Of a stretch of DNA of 28,634 bases, positions 8,739-17,018 are shown piece after piece. Source of the stretch: Deferribacteraceae bacterium UBA6793 (GTDB lineage Bacteria > Chrysiogenota > Deferribacteres > Deferribacterales > Geovibrionaceae); contig DKFP01000001.1 in assembly GCA_002452405.1 (NCBI GenBank), forward strand, positions 145-28,778, written 5' to 3'. The translations under genes and the position numbers were made by a program. The stretch's first letter is position 1. Every line of letters begins with the position of its first letter. Under the pieces are notes generated by a model that searched no databases, had not been told where the DNA came from, and saw only the letters and a list, made by a program, of their open reading frames with translations.

Positions 8739-10664
8739 TCACTTATCCAGCGGTGTTATTTCGGCCACGCCTCTGCCCTGGAAGTATTTGATATTTTTAC
8801 TTTCAAGGGCGTTTCTAAGCTCCTGATTTTCAACTTTTGTGGCGATGAGCTTAATTCCGAGACTTTCCGTTATGGTTTGGAGCGCGTTCAACGCTGTGTC
8901 AGCGTCCGCCGCCCCTATGAGGTAGTCATAGTCTATCTTTATATAGTTAGGTTTCAGTTTTTGAAGGTTTTCCAGTGACTTGGGGCTCATTGCGAATCTA
9001 TCCACGCCGAAAGTGAATCCCATGCCTTTGATGAGTCCGGCAAAGTCGAGGCAGATATCCGCATTGTTGTTTATGGCGTTGTCTGATATCTCGAATGTCA
9101 TTCTTTCTTTGAGATGCTTGTTGCTCAACAGAAGCTGGCGGAACCATGAGAAAGATGCCCTGTCGTTCAGGAATACGTCGGTTATGTTAATAGCCAGCGT
9201 ACTGTCTCCGTTTGCGGAGAGAAACTCGGTGGACTTTTCAAGGACATATCTGTCAAGATTGTTCGCAAGGTTAAGGTTGACAACCATGGGCATGAAAAAT
9301 CCTGCGCGCTGGATGTTGCCTTTTTCATCCTTGAGGTTGACGAATATCTCCTGATGAAGATCACCGGTAGGGGATTTGACCGCCTGAGAGGTGAGCACGA
9401 ACCTGTTTTCTGCCAGAGCGGTTTCTATCATATTCTTCCATTCAAGTTTTCCAAGCACCATCTGGTTAGAGCTGTCGTTGAACCGGCTCAAGTCGCCGTG
9501 GTCGAGGCTTTTCGCCACTGTGAGTGCGTAGTCCGCTTTGGAAAGCACTTTCGCAGTATTATCGTCATATCTGTATGCGGTGATGCCCGCTTTAACGCTG
9601 ATTATACCGGATATCTTGCTGTCTGCCGCTATAAGTTCCTTTGCCCACTTAACAAACAGACCCAGTTTTTCATCGGATTGTTCGGTTGTCGCCGCGGGCA
9701 TTATAACGGCAAACTCCTGCCTGTTGAAACAGGCGGGAAGAAACCCGTTGGTTGAAAGGTTTGCGTTCATATATTTAGCTACGGCGTCATAAAATGGGCG
9801 CATGTTCGGATGTCCTATTTCAGATATAGCGTTGTCGATGCCCTCGAAAGAGATTATCGCCACCTCTCCGTCGGAATTTGTTGATTCCGATTCTATGTAT
9901 TCGTTCAGCTTGTTCACGAAATATTTGCGGTTGTAAAGTCCTGTTAGCTGGTCTCTGTAAAGCAGTTCCTGATATTTTTTCAGGGTGTCTATCTCTCTGT
10001 TGTATATGGACTGAACCTTTTCTGTCATCTGGTTCATTGCCGTGACCACCTGTTTAAGCTCAGGTGTGCGTGGTATCTTCTTATTCACAATAAATTCGTT
10101 TTCCCCGATTGCGACCGCCTGTTTTCTGATATTCACAAGGGCGGAAAGGAGAAGTTTCAGTATAAAATGGCTCACAACGACGGCTATTGCGCCGATGGTG
10201 AAAAATGAGATGCAGAGGTATTTAAAACTGTCCCAGAGCTGGATATACGAAAGTCCGGGGTGTCCTTTAACGGTGAGCGTGCCGGCGATGTTCCATCCGT
10301 TTGAAACCTGCGCCTCGGCGGCAGGGGTTTCAAGATTTACCAGATTGACGAAGAAAGCGGGTACGCCTTCTATTTTTGGCTTCTGGCTGACCTTATATAT
10401 CTCTTTGCCGTCCATTCCGGTGAGTATGATCTCCTCGAAATAGCCGCCGTCGTACATGGCGTTTATCATAGTTGCCATCATCGCTTTGTCAGCTGTAAAG
10501 GGGCTTAACGACAGAGACATGGAGTTTGCCGTGTTCTTCGCGTTGGAATACATCTGATTGCGTATAAATTCCTTGGTGTTGTCGAAGTTTATCTTCAGCA
10601 CCGTGGCGAGCATTATAATTAAAATTGATGTGATAAGAAGCTGAATCTGTCTGAAAAGTGTCAT
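8739..10664 (-). CDS. lapD: LapD-like c-di-GMP receptor, degenerate GGDEF and EAL domains
   Basis: A 641-residue inner-membrane signalling protein. Helices at about 7-26 and 148-172 flank a LapD/MoxY-type periplasmic domain with a Trp124 in a GW pair, a candidate LapG contact. A HAMP/signalling helix (LVNIRKQAVAIGENEF, then TPELKQVVTAMNQM) follows. The GGDEF domain reads NRQEF (314-318), so cyclase activity is unlikely. The EAL motif is EIF (439-441) and the DDFG-type Asp pair is VD (554-555), so phosphodiesterase activity is unlikely, while the c-di-GMP fold (FEIS, PNYIKID, FQGRG) is kept. Family knowledge: LapD binds c-di-GMP and sequesters LapG. It lies 4 bases after lapG with AGAGGT overlapping the lapG stop. 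The assignment is strong. Confidence 0.93.
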   Translation of the reverse strand: MTLFRQIQLLITSILIIMLATVLKINFDNTKEFIRNQMYSNAKNTANSMSLSLSPFTADKAMMATMINAMYDGGYFEEIILTGMDGKEIYKVSQKPKIEGVPAFFVNLVNLETPAAEAQVSNGWNIAGTLTVKGHPGLSYIQLWDSFKYLCISFFTIGAIAVVVSHFILKLLLSALVNIRKQAVAIGENEFIVNKKIPRTPELKQVVTAMNQMTEKVQSIYNREIDTLKKYQELLYRDQLTGLYNRKYFVNKLNEYIESESTNSDGEVAIISFEGIDNAISEIGHPNMRPFYDAVAKYMNANLSTNGFLPACFNRQEFAVIMPAATTEQSDEKLGLFVKWAKELIAADSKISGIISVKAGITAYRYDDNTAKVLSKADYALTVAKSLDHGDLSRFNDSSNQMVLGKLEWKNMIETALAENRFVLTSQAVKSPTGDLHQEIFVNLKDEKGNIQRAGFFMPMVVNLNLANNLDRYVLEKSTEFLSANGDSTLAINITDVFLNDRASFSWFRQLLLSNKHLKERMTFEISDNAINNNADICLDFAGLIKGMGFTFGVDRFAMSPKSLENLQKLKPNYIKIDYDYLIGAADADTALNALQTITESLGIKLIATKVENQELRNALESKNIKYFQGRGVAEITPLDK

Positions 10665-10668
10665 CTGC

Positions 10669-11319
10669 CTACCTCTTCATTATCTCAAGATCAATAGCTT
10701 TAAGTTTGTTCAGGTTTTTCGACTGCGACGGGTCAACCCTTTTACCCAGACCCTGCTGCTTTTGCAGAAAGAGGTCGTTTGCGGTGAAACTGTAAACGGG
10801 GGAGAGATCCGTCCTTTTTGTCGCAGGCTGAATGGACTTGTCGTAGTTGTCCAGAACAAAGGGTACCGTGTTCGGCTCTTTGTAGTAGGTTACGACCATG
10901 TGCGATTCCGCACCGCGCTTTACGTATGTCAGGAACAGTTTTTCCTGTGGAACGCCCAGCTGGATAAGCGTGAGAAACTTCGAAACCGCGTAGTCCTCGC
11001 AGTCTCCTGCGCCGATACCAAGAAATTCCAGCCTGCTTGCCCAATAGTCGCTCTGTCCCCAGGTCTTCATGTCGGTCTGATACTGCACCTGATTGAAGAA
11101 CCTGTTAACCTCTATTACCTTTTTGTCGTCGGTGGCGTCTGTCAGCCCGTCCATAAGTTCCAGAAGGGCGCCAAGCCTTGTTTCCGCCTGTGAACCGTAT
11201 TTTTTTACATACTGCGAATAGATGTTCTCAGGAACATAAAATTTTGACGCTGCAGAAATACTGCCGAAGATAAGTAAGACAATCATCGGTATAGCGCACG
11301 TCAAAGCTGTTAAACGCAT
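10669..11319 (-). CDS. lapG: LapG-like periplasmic cysteine protease (BTLCP/DUF920)
   Basis: A 216-residue transglutaminase-like protease with an N-terminal hydrophobic export segment (about 5-24). The catalytic triad is visible: Cys107 in GDCEDYA, His140 in AESHMVV and Asp157 in VLDNYD. The acidic residues around the Cys match those that bind Ca2+ in characterised LapG proteins. Family knowledge: LapG cleaves the adhesin near its N-terminus to release it from the outer membrane, and LapD bound to c-di-GMP restrains it. The gene lies 11 bases after the TolC-OmpA gene and 4 bases before lapD. AGGTG precedes the ATG. Its cleavage site cannot be checked because the adhesin N-terminus is outside the window. 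Confidence 0.95.
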   Translation of the reverse strand: MRLTALTCAIPMIVLLIFGSISAASKFYVPENIYSQYVKKYGSQAETRLGALLELMDGLTDATDDKKVIEVNRFFNQVQYQTDMKTWGQSDYWASRLEFLGIGAGDCEDYAVSKFLTLIQLGVPQEKLFLTYVKRGAESHMVVTYYKEPNTVPFVLDNYDKSIQPATKRTDLSPVYSFTANDLFLQKQQGLGKRVDPSQSKNLNKLKAIDLEIMKR

Positions 11320-11330
11320 AACACCTGCAT

Positions 11331-13385
11331 TTATTTTATTATTTTCAGTTCTATCCGCCTGTTTTTGGCTCTGGATGAATCCGAATCATTGGGGGCTATA
11401 GGCATACTGCTGCCCTTGCCGTATCCCAGCATAACACTTTTCGGAATCCCCATCTCTAAAAAAATAGTATGAACTTTAATAACCATCAGTTTTGTCACTT
11501 CTTTACTCTGTTCTTCTGGAAGGGTGTTGTCGGTGTGACCGTAGATTTTCAGAGTATAAGGTTCTTTCATTCCCCGCAGCTCTTTGGCAATTCGGATTAT
11601 TTTTGTTTTTGCCTCGTCGTTCAGGTCGAAACTTCCGGGTTTGAAGGAGTTGTTCGGGAAGATTATCGACTGTTCGCTAAGCGTGGGGTCTATCATTTTT
11701 TTGCCGCGCTCCGCCGGAACTTTCGCAGCCGCGCTTTTTGACGGGATGGGTGTCGGCAGGGATTCGGCTGCCGGAAGCGCCTCCGGAAGACCGAGACTGT
11801 CTGCCGTTACCACGGTTTTAGTTCCGCCTGTGAATGCCGGGAGGCTTTCAAGTGAATCGCTGCTGTTCTGAGGTTTTATGTAGGGGTCAAATTTATCCGG
11901 TATCTTGTATCCAATGTCCAGTCCTTCCGTTACGTCGCATCCATAAGGCACGTTGTCGCTGTTAACAGACTGCTGACATTGGTCTTTTCTGTCATCGACA
12001 GAGTCTTTGTCTCTGTTGTGGTCAAGGTTGCCGTAGTCTTCAAGGGTGTTCAGCTTTATCTTTTCGGTGAGACCGACCTTTTGCGTAAGCGCATCGTCAT
12101 ATTCACCCATAAGAACGCCTGTTGCCTGCAGAAGTCTGAAATAGGCTATCATTATAGTATATTTCGATCTTGTCAGAGTGGTCTTTGACGTATTGTAGTC
12201 GTTCTCCATATTGAGAACTTCGGTGAGGCTTCTTCTTCCGAGCCTGTTTTCTTCAAGAAAGGCATCCCTTGTCTTGAGCGTGAGCTCAACATAGTCTTTC
12301 AGGAAAGGAGTTTTAACCTCTTCCGCCTCTTTTATATTCCATGCCAGCCGCACCGCTTCGACAAGATTTCTGCGTTCGATGTAGCTTCTTTCATATTCCT
12401 TCATCATTTCGGCGGTTTTAAGCTGCTTGTCCGCTCCGCGTTTTCCGCCGTCATAAAGGTTATAGTTAAGTGAGAGCATAGCGGATTGGATGTCTGTGGA
12501 ACCTTCGTCGCCGCCAGTGTTGTTGTTGTGGGTGGCTTTCAGTTCAAAGTCCACTATGGGGTAATACTGTGCGTTAACGCGTTTCTTACCGTATTTTTTG
12601 GATACTATGTTATAGTCGGCAACATTTATAGCCGGGTAGCTGGCAAAGGCGATGTCAACCATTTCGTCAACGTTTCCGGGGAGTTTATAGGTCATATCCG
12701 GTATTTCCAGCTCTTCGGCTTTTATGAAGCGTCCTGTCTGTCTGTGGAATTTGACCAGAGCCTGTTTAAGGTTCTGCTGCTGGGAGATGTAGTTTGCACG
12801 GGAGAGAGCCAGTCTTGCCTGAGAGTTTGTAAGGTCGGATATCTTTCCGAAACCGGACTTTGTCTTCTCCTGTATCTGCTCCAGTATCTGCGCCTGAGTT
12901 GTCACATTTTCAAAGGCGATATCCAGAAGTTCCTTTTCCTGCAAAACTGTCACATATGCTTCAGCGGTTGATAGAAAAACCTGATTTGCAATGTTCAGAA
13001 CGTCGTACGATGCAGACATAACCCTTGCCTCGGTTTCACGTACGTAGTTTCTGGTACCGTTTCCGTTGAATATGTTCTGTTTAAGACTGATAGTTGCGGT
13101 TGTTGCGTTCAGATTTTCTCTTTTGCCGTCAGTGTCAACACCGTCGGTTATTTCCTTTCCGCCGGAAAGGTATGCTGAAATCACAGGGTTATAACCTGTT
13201 TTAGCCATTTTCAGTTCGGCGTTCAGCGAGTCGTAAACATTAACGGACTCGCGTATTTCCGGACTTGTTTTCGATATTTCAGATATGACGTCTTTAAGTT
13301 TTACAGCATTTTTATCTGCGGCATAAGATGGCAGCGTTACCAGCACTGCGGCCGTAATAATTAGTGAGCGAAAAGAGACAGACAT
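11331..13385 (-). CDS. TolC-type outer-membrane channel fused to OmpA-like domain
   Basis: A 684-residue outer-membrane component of the T1SS. The start at 13385 is preferred over an upstream ATG at 13436: AGAGG lies 6 bases before it and it opens directly on a signal peptide (MSVSFRSLIITAAVLVTLPS, cleavage after YAA or close by). Residues about 25-450 are a TolC/AggA-type efflux channel. About 455-485 is an Asp-rich thrombospondin-3-like stretch (DHNRDKDSVDDRKDQC, paired Cys). A Pro/Ala/Ser linker (about 490-570) leads to an OmpA/MotB-like peptidoglycan-binding domain (571-684; GHTDN and AKNRRIELKI). The OmpA part would tether the channel to the cell wall. It is the first gene of the operon lapG-lapD-lapB-lapC-luxR. 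The fusion is unusual; one continuous frame supports it. Confidence 0.92.
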   Translation of the reverse strand: MSVSFRSLIITAAVLVTLPSYAADKNAVKLKDVISEISKTSPEIRESVNVYDSLNAELKMAKTGYNPVISAYLSGGKEITDGVDTDGKRENLNATTATISLKQNIFNGNGTRNYVRETEARVMSASYDVLNIANQVFLSTAEAYVTVLQEKELLDIAFENVTTQAQILEQIQEKTKSGFGKISDLTNSQARLALSRANYISQQQNLKQALVKFHRQTGRFIKAEELEIPDMTYKLPGNVDEMVDIAFASYPAINVADYNIVSKKYGKKRVNAQYYPIVDFELKATHNNNTGGDEGSTDIQSAMLSLNYNLYDGGKRGADKQLKTAEMMKEYERSYIERRNLVEAVRLAWNIKEAEEVKTPFLKDYVELTLKTRDAFLEENRLGRRSLTEVLNMENDYNTSKTTLTRSKYTIMIAYFRLLQATGVLMGEYDDALTQKVGLTEKIKLNTLEDYGNLDHNRDKDSVDDRKDQCQQSVNSDNVPYGCDVTEGLDIGYKIPDKFDPYIKPQNSSDSLESLPAFTGGTKTVVTADSLGLPEALPAAESLPTPIPSKSAAAKVPAERGKKMIDPTLSEQSIIFPNNSFKPGSFDLNDEAKTKIIRIAKELRGMKEPYTLKIYGHTDNTLPEEQSKEVTKLMVIKVHTIFLEMGIPKSVMLGYGKGSSMPIAPNDSDSSRAKNRRIELKIIK

Positions 13386-13528
13386 TGGAACCTCTTTAAT
13401 TAAATAAGTAAATGTTCTGACCGCAAAGGTCATCAAACATTGAAGTATCTATACCATAGGTTTTATGAATAATAAAGTCCTCTTTTTAGAAAAAAGTCCT
13501 TGTTTGACAGTGGTTACTGTGTTTTTAC

Positions 13529-13544
13529 CTACCATTAATGGTAG
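13529..13544. promoter_or_regulatory. Perfect 16-bp palindrome upstream of the T1SS operon
   Basis: CTACCATTAATGGTAG is a perfect palindrome, 144 bases upstream of the first T1SS gene and downstream of the fumarase terminator, so it most likely serves the T1SS operon. It looks like a dimeric repressor or activator site. The regulator is unknown; the LuxR-type protein of the operon is one candidate. Confidence 0.45.
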
Positions 13545-13720
13545 CGGTTATGAAACAATAGGTTAATATTTTTGTAATCCCCTCAATATGGTAATAAGTT
13601 TAAATATAATGATTTGTGGATAAATTGTGTCAGAGTATAAAAATATTTACATATCAAAACTTGTAGGCGGAAATTTTATTTGTTGGCTTTTGCAGATGCG
13701 ATGTGATTAATACCATAAAG

Positions 13721-13748
13721 GAAAAAAAGCCCGCCGTGCAGGCGGGCT
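13721..13748 (-). terminator. Intrinsic terminator of fumAB
   Basis: On the minus strand, AGCCCGCC, a five-base loop and GGCGGGCT are followed by a T-run (plus-strand A residues 13722-13728). It begins 13 bases beyond the fumB stop and separates the fumarase genes from the T1SS operon. Confidence 0.92.
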
Positions 13749-13760
13749 CAGAAAAAGGGG

Positions 13761-14345
13761 TTATTTCAGCCCCATCAGTTCTTTTGCTATTTCATCGGAT
13801 TTGGCGGCTATCTCTTTATGGAGAGAGTTGCCGTGGCTGTCCATTGTGACCACACAGGGGAAGTCTTCAACCTGAATAACCCAGAAGGCTTCGGGTGTTC
13901 CGAATTCTTCCAGCTTAAACACTGTCTCGACCTTTGTGCATCTTTTAGCAATGAGTGTTCCTGCGCCGCCCACAGCGTGCAGATAAACAGCGCCGACCTT
14001 CTGGAGACCTTCCAGAGTTTTGGGACCCATTCCGCCTTTGCCTATGACAGCTCTTACAGAGTATTCCTCGCAGACAGCAGCCTGATAAGGCTCTTCACGG
14101 GTGGATGTGGTTGGTCCTGCCGCAACAAAGCTGTATGAACCGTCTTCATGTTTCTTAACAACAGGACCGCAGTGATATATCACGCCGTCTTTCATATAAG
14201 GACGGGGAAAATCCGGTTTTTCTTCAACCATAAGTTTGTGGGCAGCGTCTCTTGCCGTAACGATAGTGCCGGTAAGAAGAACCTCATCGCCCACTTTCAG
14301 AGATCTTGCAGTCTCTTCAGAAATAGGGGTAGTGAGCTTAATCAT
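13761..14345 (-). CDS. fumB: Class I fumarate hydratase, beta subunit
   Basis: A 194-residue C-terminal-domain subunit of the two-subunit, iron-sulfur fumarase interconverting fumarate and malate in the TCA cycle. Family motifs are visible: IVTARDAAHK near residue 30, AAGPTTSTREEPYQ, VIGKGGMGPKT, and the terminal VIQVEDFPCVVTMDSHGNS. It overlaps the alpha-subunit gene by 8 bases (14338-14345), with GAGGTGACCT before the ATG inside the alpha gene, so the subunits are translationally coupled. The related L-tartrate dehydratase beta subunit cannot be excluded by motif alone; the TCA-cycle context favours fumarase. The symbol follows the two-subunit convention, not E. coli FumB. Confidence 0.9.
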   Translation of the reverse strand: MIKLTTPISEETARSLKVGDEVLLTGTIVTARDAAHKLMVEEKPDFPRPYMKDGVIYHCGPVVKKHEDGSYSFVAAGPTTSTREEPYQAAVCEEYSVRAVIGKGGMGPKTLEGLQKVGAVYLHAVGGAGTLIAKRCTKVETVFKLEEFGTPEAFWVIQVEDFPCVVTMDSHGNSLHKEIAAKSDEIAKELMGLK

Positions 14346-15204
14346 AGGTCACCTCGCTTCCTTTGATAATCATTTGCTTTCTTCTGTATACCCAGCAGGT
14401 GTAGGAAATTGCTACATAGAAAGTTGCGGGGTGTCTGTGCTGAGCGGCAACGTTTACGCCAAGGCAGGTGGTTTTTCCGCCGAAGCCCATCGGACCGATG
14501 TTCAGCTTGTTAAGGTCTTCGTAAAGCTCTTTTTCAAGAGCGGCAAGATCGGGGTTTGAGCTGGGTTCGCCCAGTTTGCGGAAGAACTGCTCTTTTGAAA
14601 GCGCATAAGATGTAACTCTGTCGCCGCCTATGCCCACGCCGATGATACCGGGTGCGCAACCCTGACCCTGTGCTTTGTTCACGGCGTCGATAACGACTTT
14701 CTTAACGCCCTTCAGGTCGCGTCCTGCTTTAAGAGCGGTGTCGGGGAGTTTATACTGAGCGCCGACGTTCTCGGAACCGCCGCCTTTCAGCATAAGGCGA
14801 ACCCTTACCTCGTCCTTGTCCCACTGGTGGAAGTGCAGGTAGGGAGCGTTAACGCCGACGTTGTTGCCGGAGTTTTTGCCTGTGATGGGGTCAACGGCGT
14901 TGGGGCGGAGATACTGGAGCTTTGTCGCTTCCATTGCAGCCGCCTCGGCAGCCTCTTTGTAAACTTTTTCAGAATGTCCCACTGGGAAATCGATGTACAT
15001 GATCACCGAACCTGTGTCCTGACAGACGGGTGTAGACGCTTCTCTTGCCAGTTTTACGTTTTCAATGATTGTTCCGAAAACGCTTTTGGCGGGAGTGCCT
15101 TCGTCCTCTCTGTCGTATGCCTGTACGAGAGCCGCTTCCACGTCGGGGGAAAGATCGGTGGAAGCTCTGCGGATCAGCTCAAGCATTGCGTTTTTGAGTT
15201 CCAT
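14338..15204 (-). CDS. fumA: Class I fumarate hydratase, alpha subunit ([4Fe-4S])
   Basis: A 288-residue catalytic subunit carrying the oxygen-sensitive iron-sulfur cluster of class I fumarase. The three cluster cysteines are Cys61 (PVCQDTG), Cys183 (QGCAPGIIGVGIGGD) and Cys247 (GKTTCLGV). A GTG at 15210 could start the frame two codons earlier; the ATG at 15204 is chosen because GAGG lies 7 bases upstream of it. It is followed by the overlapping beta subunit and the terminator at 13721-13748, forming a two-gene operon. A CEERSDEAI-type repeat lies just upstream. The symbol follows the two-subunit convention. It lies divergent to the unrelated class II fumarase fumC. Confidence 0.9.
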   Translation of the reverse strand: MELKNAMLELIRRASTDLSPDVEAALVQAYDREDEGTPAKSVFGTIIENVKLAREASTPVCQDTGSVIMYIDFPVGHSEKVYKEAAEAAAMEATKLQYLRPNAVDPITGKNSGNNVGVNAPYLHFHQWDKDEVRVRLMLKGGGSENVGAQYKLPDTALKAGRDLKGVKKVVIDAVNKAQGQGCAPGIIGVGIGGDRVTSYALSKEQFFRKLGEPSSNPDLAALEKELYEDLNKLNIGPMGFGGKTTCLGVNVAAQHRHPATFYVAISYTCWVYRRKQMIIKGSEVTYD

Positions 15205-15251
15205 AGCCACCTCGCAATAGATATTTATTGGTAGTACAAAGAATTACTTAT

Positions 15252-15326
15252 GAGACAGCTTCGTCATGGTTCCATCGCGGAGGCAGAAAGGTGTCTCAGC
15301 GAGGAGCGATGCGACGCGGCAGTCTC
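15252..15326. repeat. Intergenic palindromic repeat, copy 3
   Basis: GAGACAGCTTCGTC on the left and GACGCGGCAGTCTC on the right are the family ends, with GCGAGGAGCG near the right arm. It lies between the divergent fumA and fumC genes. Confidence 0.75.
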
Positions 15327-15472
15327 TGTTTTGTAAATCGGTTTTGCCCTAATGTTAACCAAAATACCCGATATTATTACTCAAAACGAACCTAAAAAAC
15401 AAGGATATTTATTGAACGGAGTTTTAAAATCCGATTATGAACTATTTCTATGGAGAAAAAAGAGGCATATAG

Positions 15473-15478
15473 TATAAT
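15473..15478 (+). promoter_or_regulatory. Possible -10 box of fumC
   Basis: A perfect TATAAT lies 28 bases before the chosen fumC ATG. No good -35 is seen at 16-18 bases upstream, so this is weak. If real, transcription would start near 15485, ruling out the ATG at 15450. Confidence 0.3.
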
Positions 15479-15506
15479 TAATCATATAAATAATTCGGGG
15501 GCTGTT

Positions 15507-16895
15507 ATGCAGTTTAGGAAAGAAAAAGATACGATGGGAGAAATCGACGTTCCGATAGATGTTTACTGGGCGGCACAGACACAGAGAAGCCTTGAGAACT
15601 TTAAAATAGGCTGGGAAAAAATGCCCGCAAACCTCATCAGTGCGTTTGCTGTGCTCAAACGGTCGCTTGCGGTGGTTAACAACCGTCTCGGCAAGCTGGA
15701 TGAGCAGAAATGTGAAGCTATAGCAAAGGCTTGTGATGAAATTCTCGCCGGACAGCTTGACGGTCAGTTTCCCCTTGCAATATGGCAGACAGGAAGCGGA
15801 ACCCAGACCAATATGAATTTAAACGAGGTTATAGCAAGCCGAGCCACTGAAATCTTAGGCGGTGATTTTCGCACGGAAAGGCTCATTCACCCCAACGATC
15901 ATGTCAACATGTCACAAAGCTCCAACGATACCTTCCCGACGGCAATGCACATCGCGGCGGTCATCGCTGTCGAAGACGACCTGCTGCCCGCGATAGCTGT
16001 TCTGAGGGACACTCTGGCGGCTAAGTCGGAAGAGTTCTCCGGTATTGTTAAAATAGGCAGGACACACTTGCAGGACGCCACGCCCCTTACTCTTGGGCAG
16101 GAGTTCTCTGGATATGTTGCCATGCTGGACACGAATATCCGCCAGATAACCGAATCGGTTGAGCACGTGCGAGAGCTTGCCATCGGCGGAACCGCCGTGG
16201 GTACAGGACTTAACGCCCACCCGAAACTTTCCGTTATGGCGGCGGAGGAGATATCAAAATTTACAGGAAAAAAATTCAAATCAGCATCCAATAAATTTCA
16301 GGCACTCACCTCTCATGATGCGCTCACCGGAACAAGCGGGTGCATGAAAGCCCTTGCGGCAAACATGATGAAGATAGCCAACGATATACGCTGGCTGGCT
16401 TCCGGTCCAAGATGCGGAATAGGTGAGCTTGAGATACCGGAAAACGAACCGGGAAGCTCTATCATGCCCGGAAAAGTGAACCCCACCCAGTCGGAAGCTG
16501 TTACCATGGTTGCCTGTCAGGTGTTCGGCAACGATGCAACCATAGGTTTCGCCGCCAGTCAGGGCAATTTTGAGCTGAACGTGTTCAAGCCTGTTATCAT
16601 TTATAATTTCCTACAGTCGGTTAAGCTGCTGTCCGATTCGATACTGTCGTTCAACGATCATTGCGCGGTTGGCATTAAAGCGAACAGGGATAAGATTGAC
16701 CATAACCTCAGAAACTCGCTGATGCTTGTTACGGCTCTCAATCCGCACATCGGCTATGACAAAGCGGCGAAGATAGCCAAGACTGCTCATGCCGACAAGT
16801 CCACTCTGAAAGAGGCGGCTGTTAAGCTGGGATTTCTTACGGAAGAACAGTTTGATGAGTATGTTGTGCCTGAGAATATGACCGGACCTAAATAA
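15507..16895 (+). CDS. fumC: Class II fumarate hydratase (FumC)
   Basis: A 462-residue, iron-sulfur-free fumarase of the aspartase/fumarase superfamily, expected to be a cytoplasmic homotetramer. Visible motifs: TGSGTQTNMNLNEV (about 95-108), NMSQSSNDTFPT (134-145), GRTHLQDATPLTLGQE with the catalytic His, and the signature GSSIMPGKVNPTQSEA. The start at 15507 gives a length close to E. coli FumC and follows GGGGG at 6 bases; the in-frame ATG at 15450 lacks a ribosome site. It is transcribed away from the class I fumAB pair. Having both an oxygen-sensitive and an oxygen-stable enzyme suggests switching with oxygen or iron supply, as in E. coli; this is inference. Confidence 0.95.
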   Translation: MQFRKEKDTMGEIDVPIDVYWAAQTQRSLENFKIGWEKMPANLISAFAVLKRSLAVVNNRLGKLDEQKCEAIAKACDEILAGQLDGQFPLAIWQTGSGTQTNMNLNEVIASRATEILGGDFRTERLIHPNDHVNMSQSSNDTFPTAMHIAAVIAVEDDLLPAIAVLRDTLAAKSEEFSGIVKIGRTHLQDATPLTLGQEFSGYVAMLDTNIRQITESVEHVRELAIGGTAVGTGLNAHPKLSVMAAEEISKFTGKKFKSASNKFQALTSHDALTGTSGCMKALAANMMKIANDIRWLASGPRCGIGELEIPENEPGSSIMPGKVNPTQSEAVTMVACQVFGNDATIGFAASQGNFELNVFKPVIIYNFLQSVKLLSDSILSFNDHCAVGIKANRDKIDHNLRNSLMLVTALNPHIGYDKAAKIAKTAHADKSTLKEAAVKLGFLTEEQFDEYVVPENMTGPK

Positions 16896-16899
16896 TAAT

Positions 16900-16975
16900 A
16901 GATTGCTTCGTCACTGCGTTCCTCGCAAAGACGCCAGTCTGTCTCTGCGAGGAGCGTAAGCGACGCGGCAGTCTC
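16900..16975. repeat. Intergenic palindromic repeat, copy 4
   Basis: AGATTGCTTCGTC, CTCGCAAAGACG, CTGCGAGGAGCG and GACGCGGCAGTCTC occur in order. Its minus-strand translation gives the well-known spurious peptide CEERSDEAI. It begins 4 bases after the fumC stop and may act as the 3' hairpin, since no T-run terminator is present there. Confidence 0.85.
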
Positions 16976-17018
16976 ATTCTTCTTGACTTTTTTCAGCACT
17001 ACATCTTAAACTCTGCCT

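Larger units (their letters stand above)
13386..13760. other. Intergenic region carrying the T1SS operon control region
   Basis: No gene is visible in these 375 AT-rich bases. It holds the fumarase terminator (13721-13748), a 16-base palindrome (13529-13544) and two direct copies of AAAGTCCT (about 13475 and 13493). No convincing sigma-70 pair could be fixed on the minus strand; TATAGAT about 60 bases upstream of the TolC-OmpA start is a weak -10 candidate. Confidence 0.5.
15205..15506. other. Divergent fumA/fumC intergenic region
   Basis: No gene is visible. The region holds repeat copy 3 (15252-15326), then AT-rich sequence leading into fumC with a TATAAT box at 15473-15478. An in-frame ATG at 15450 would add 19 residues to FumC but has no ribosome site. 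No clear fumA promoter was found. Confidence 0.5.

Noticed and set aside
13386..13436. Upstream ATG adding 17 residues to the TolC-OmpA protein
   Set aside because: The internal ATG at 13385 has AGAGG at good spacing and opens on a normal signal peptide.
13761..15204. L-tartrate dehydratase TtdAB
   Set aside because: Motifs alone do not exclude it, but the location beside fumC and near other TCA genes makes fumarase more likely.
15450..15506. Upstream ATG adding 19 residues to FumC
   Set aside because: No ribosome site precedes it, the extra residues do not resemble FumC N-termini, and a TATAAT lies between it and the chosen start.
16787..16999. Small minus-strand frame containing CEERSDEAI
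   Set aside because: This peptide is the known spurious translation of the intergenic repeat; the frame also runs into fumC antisense.
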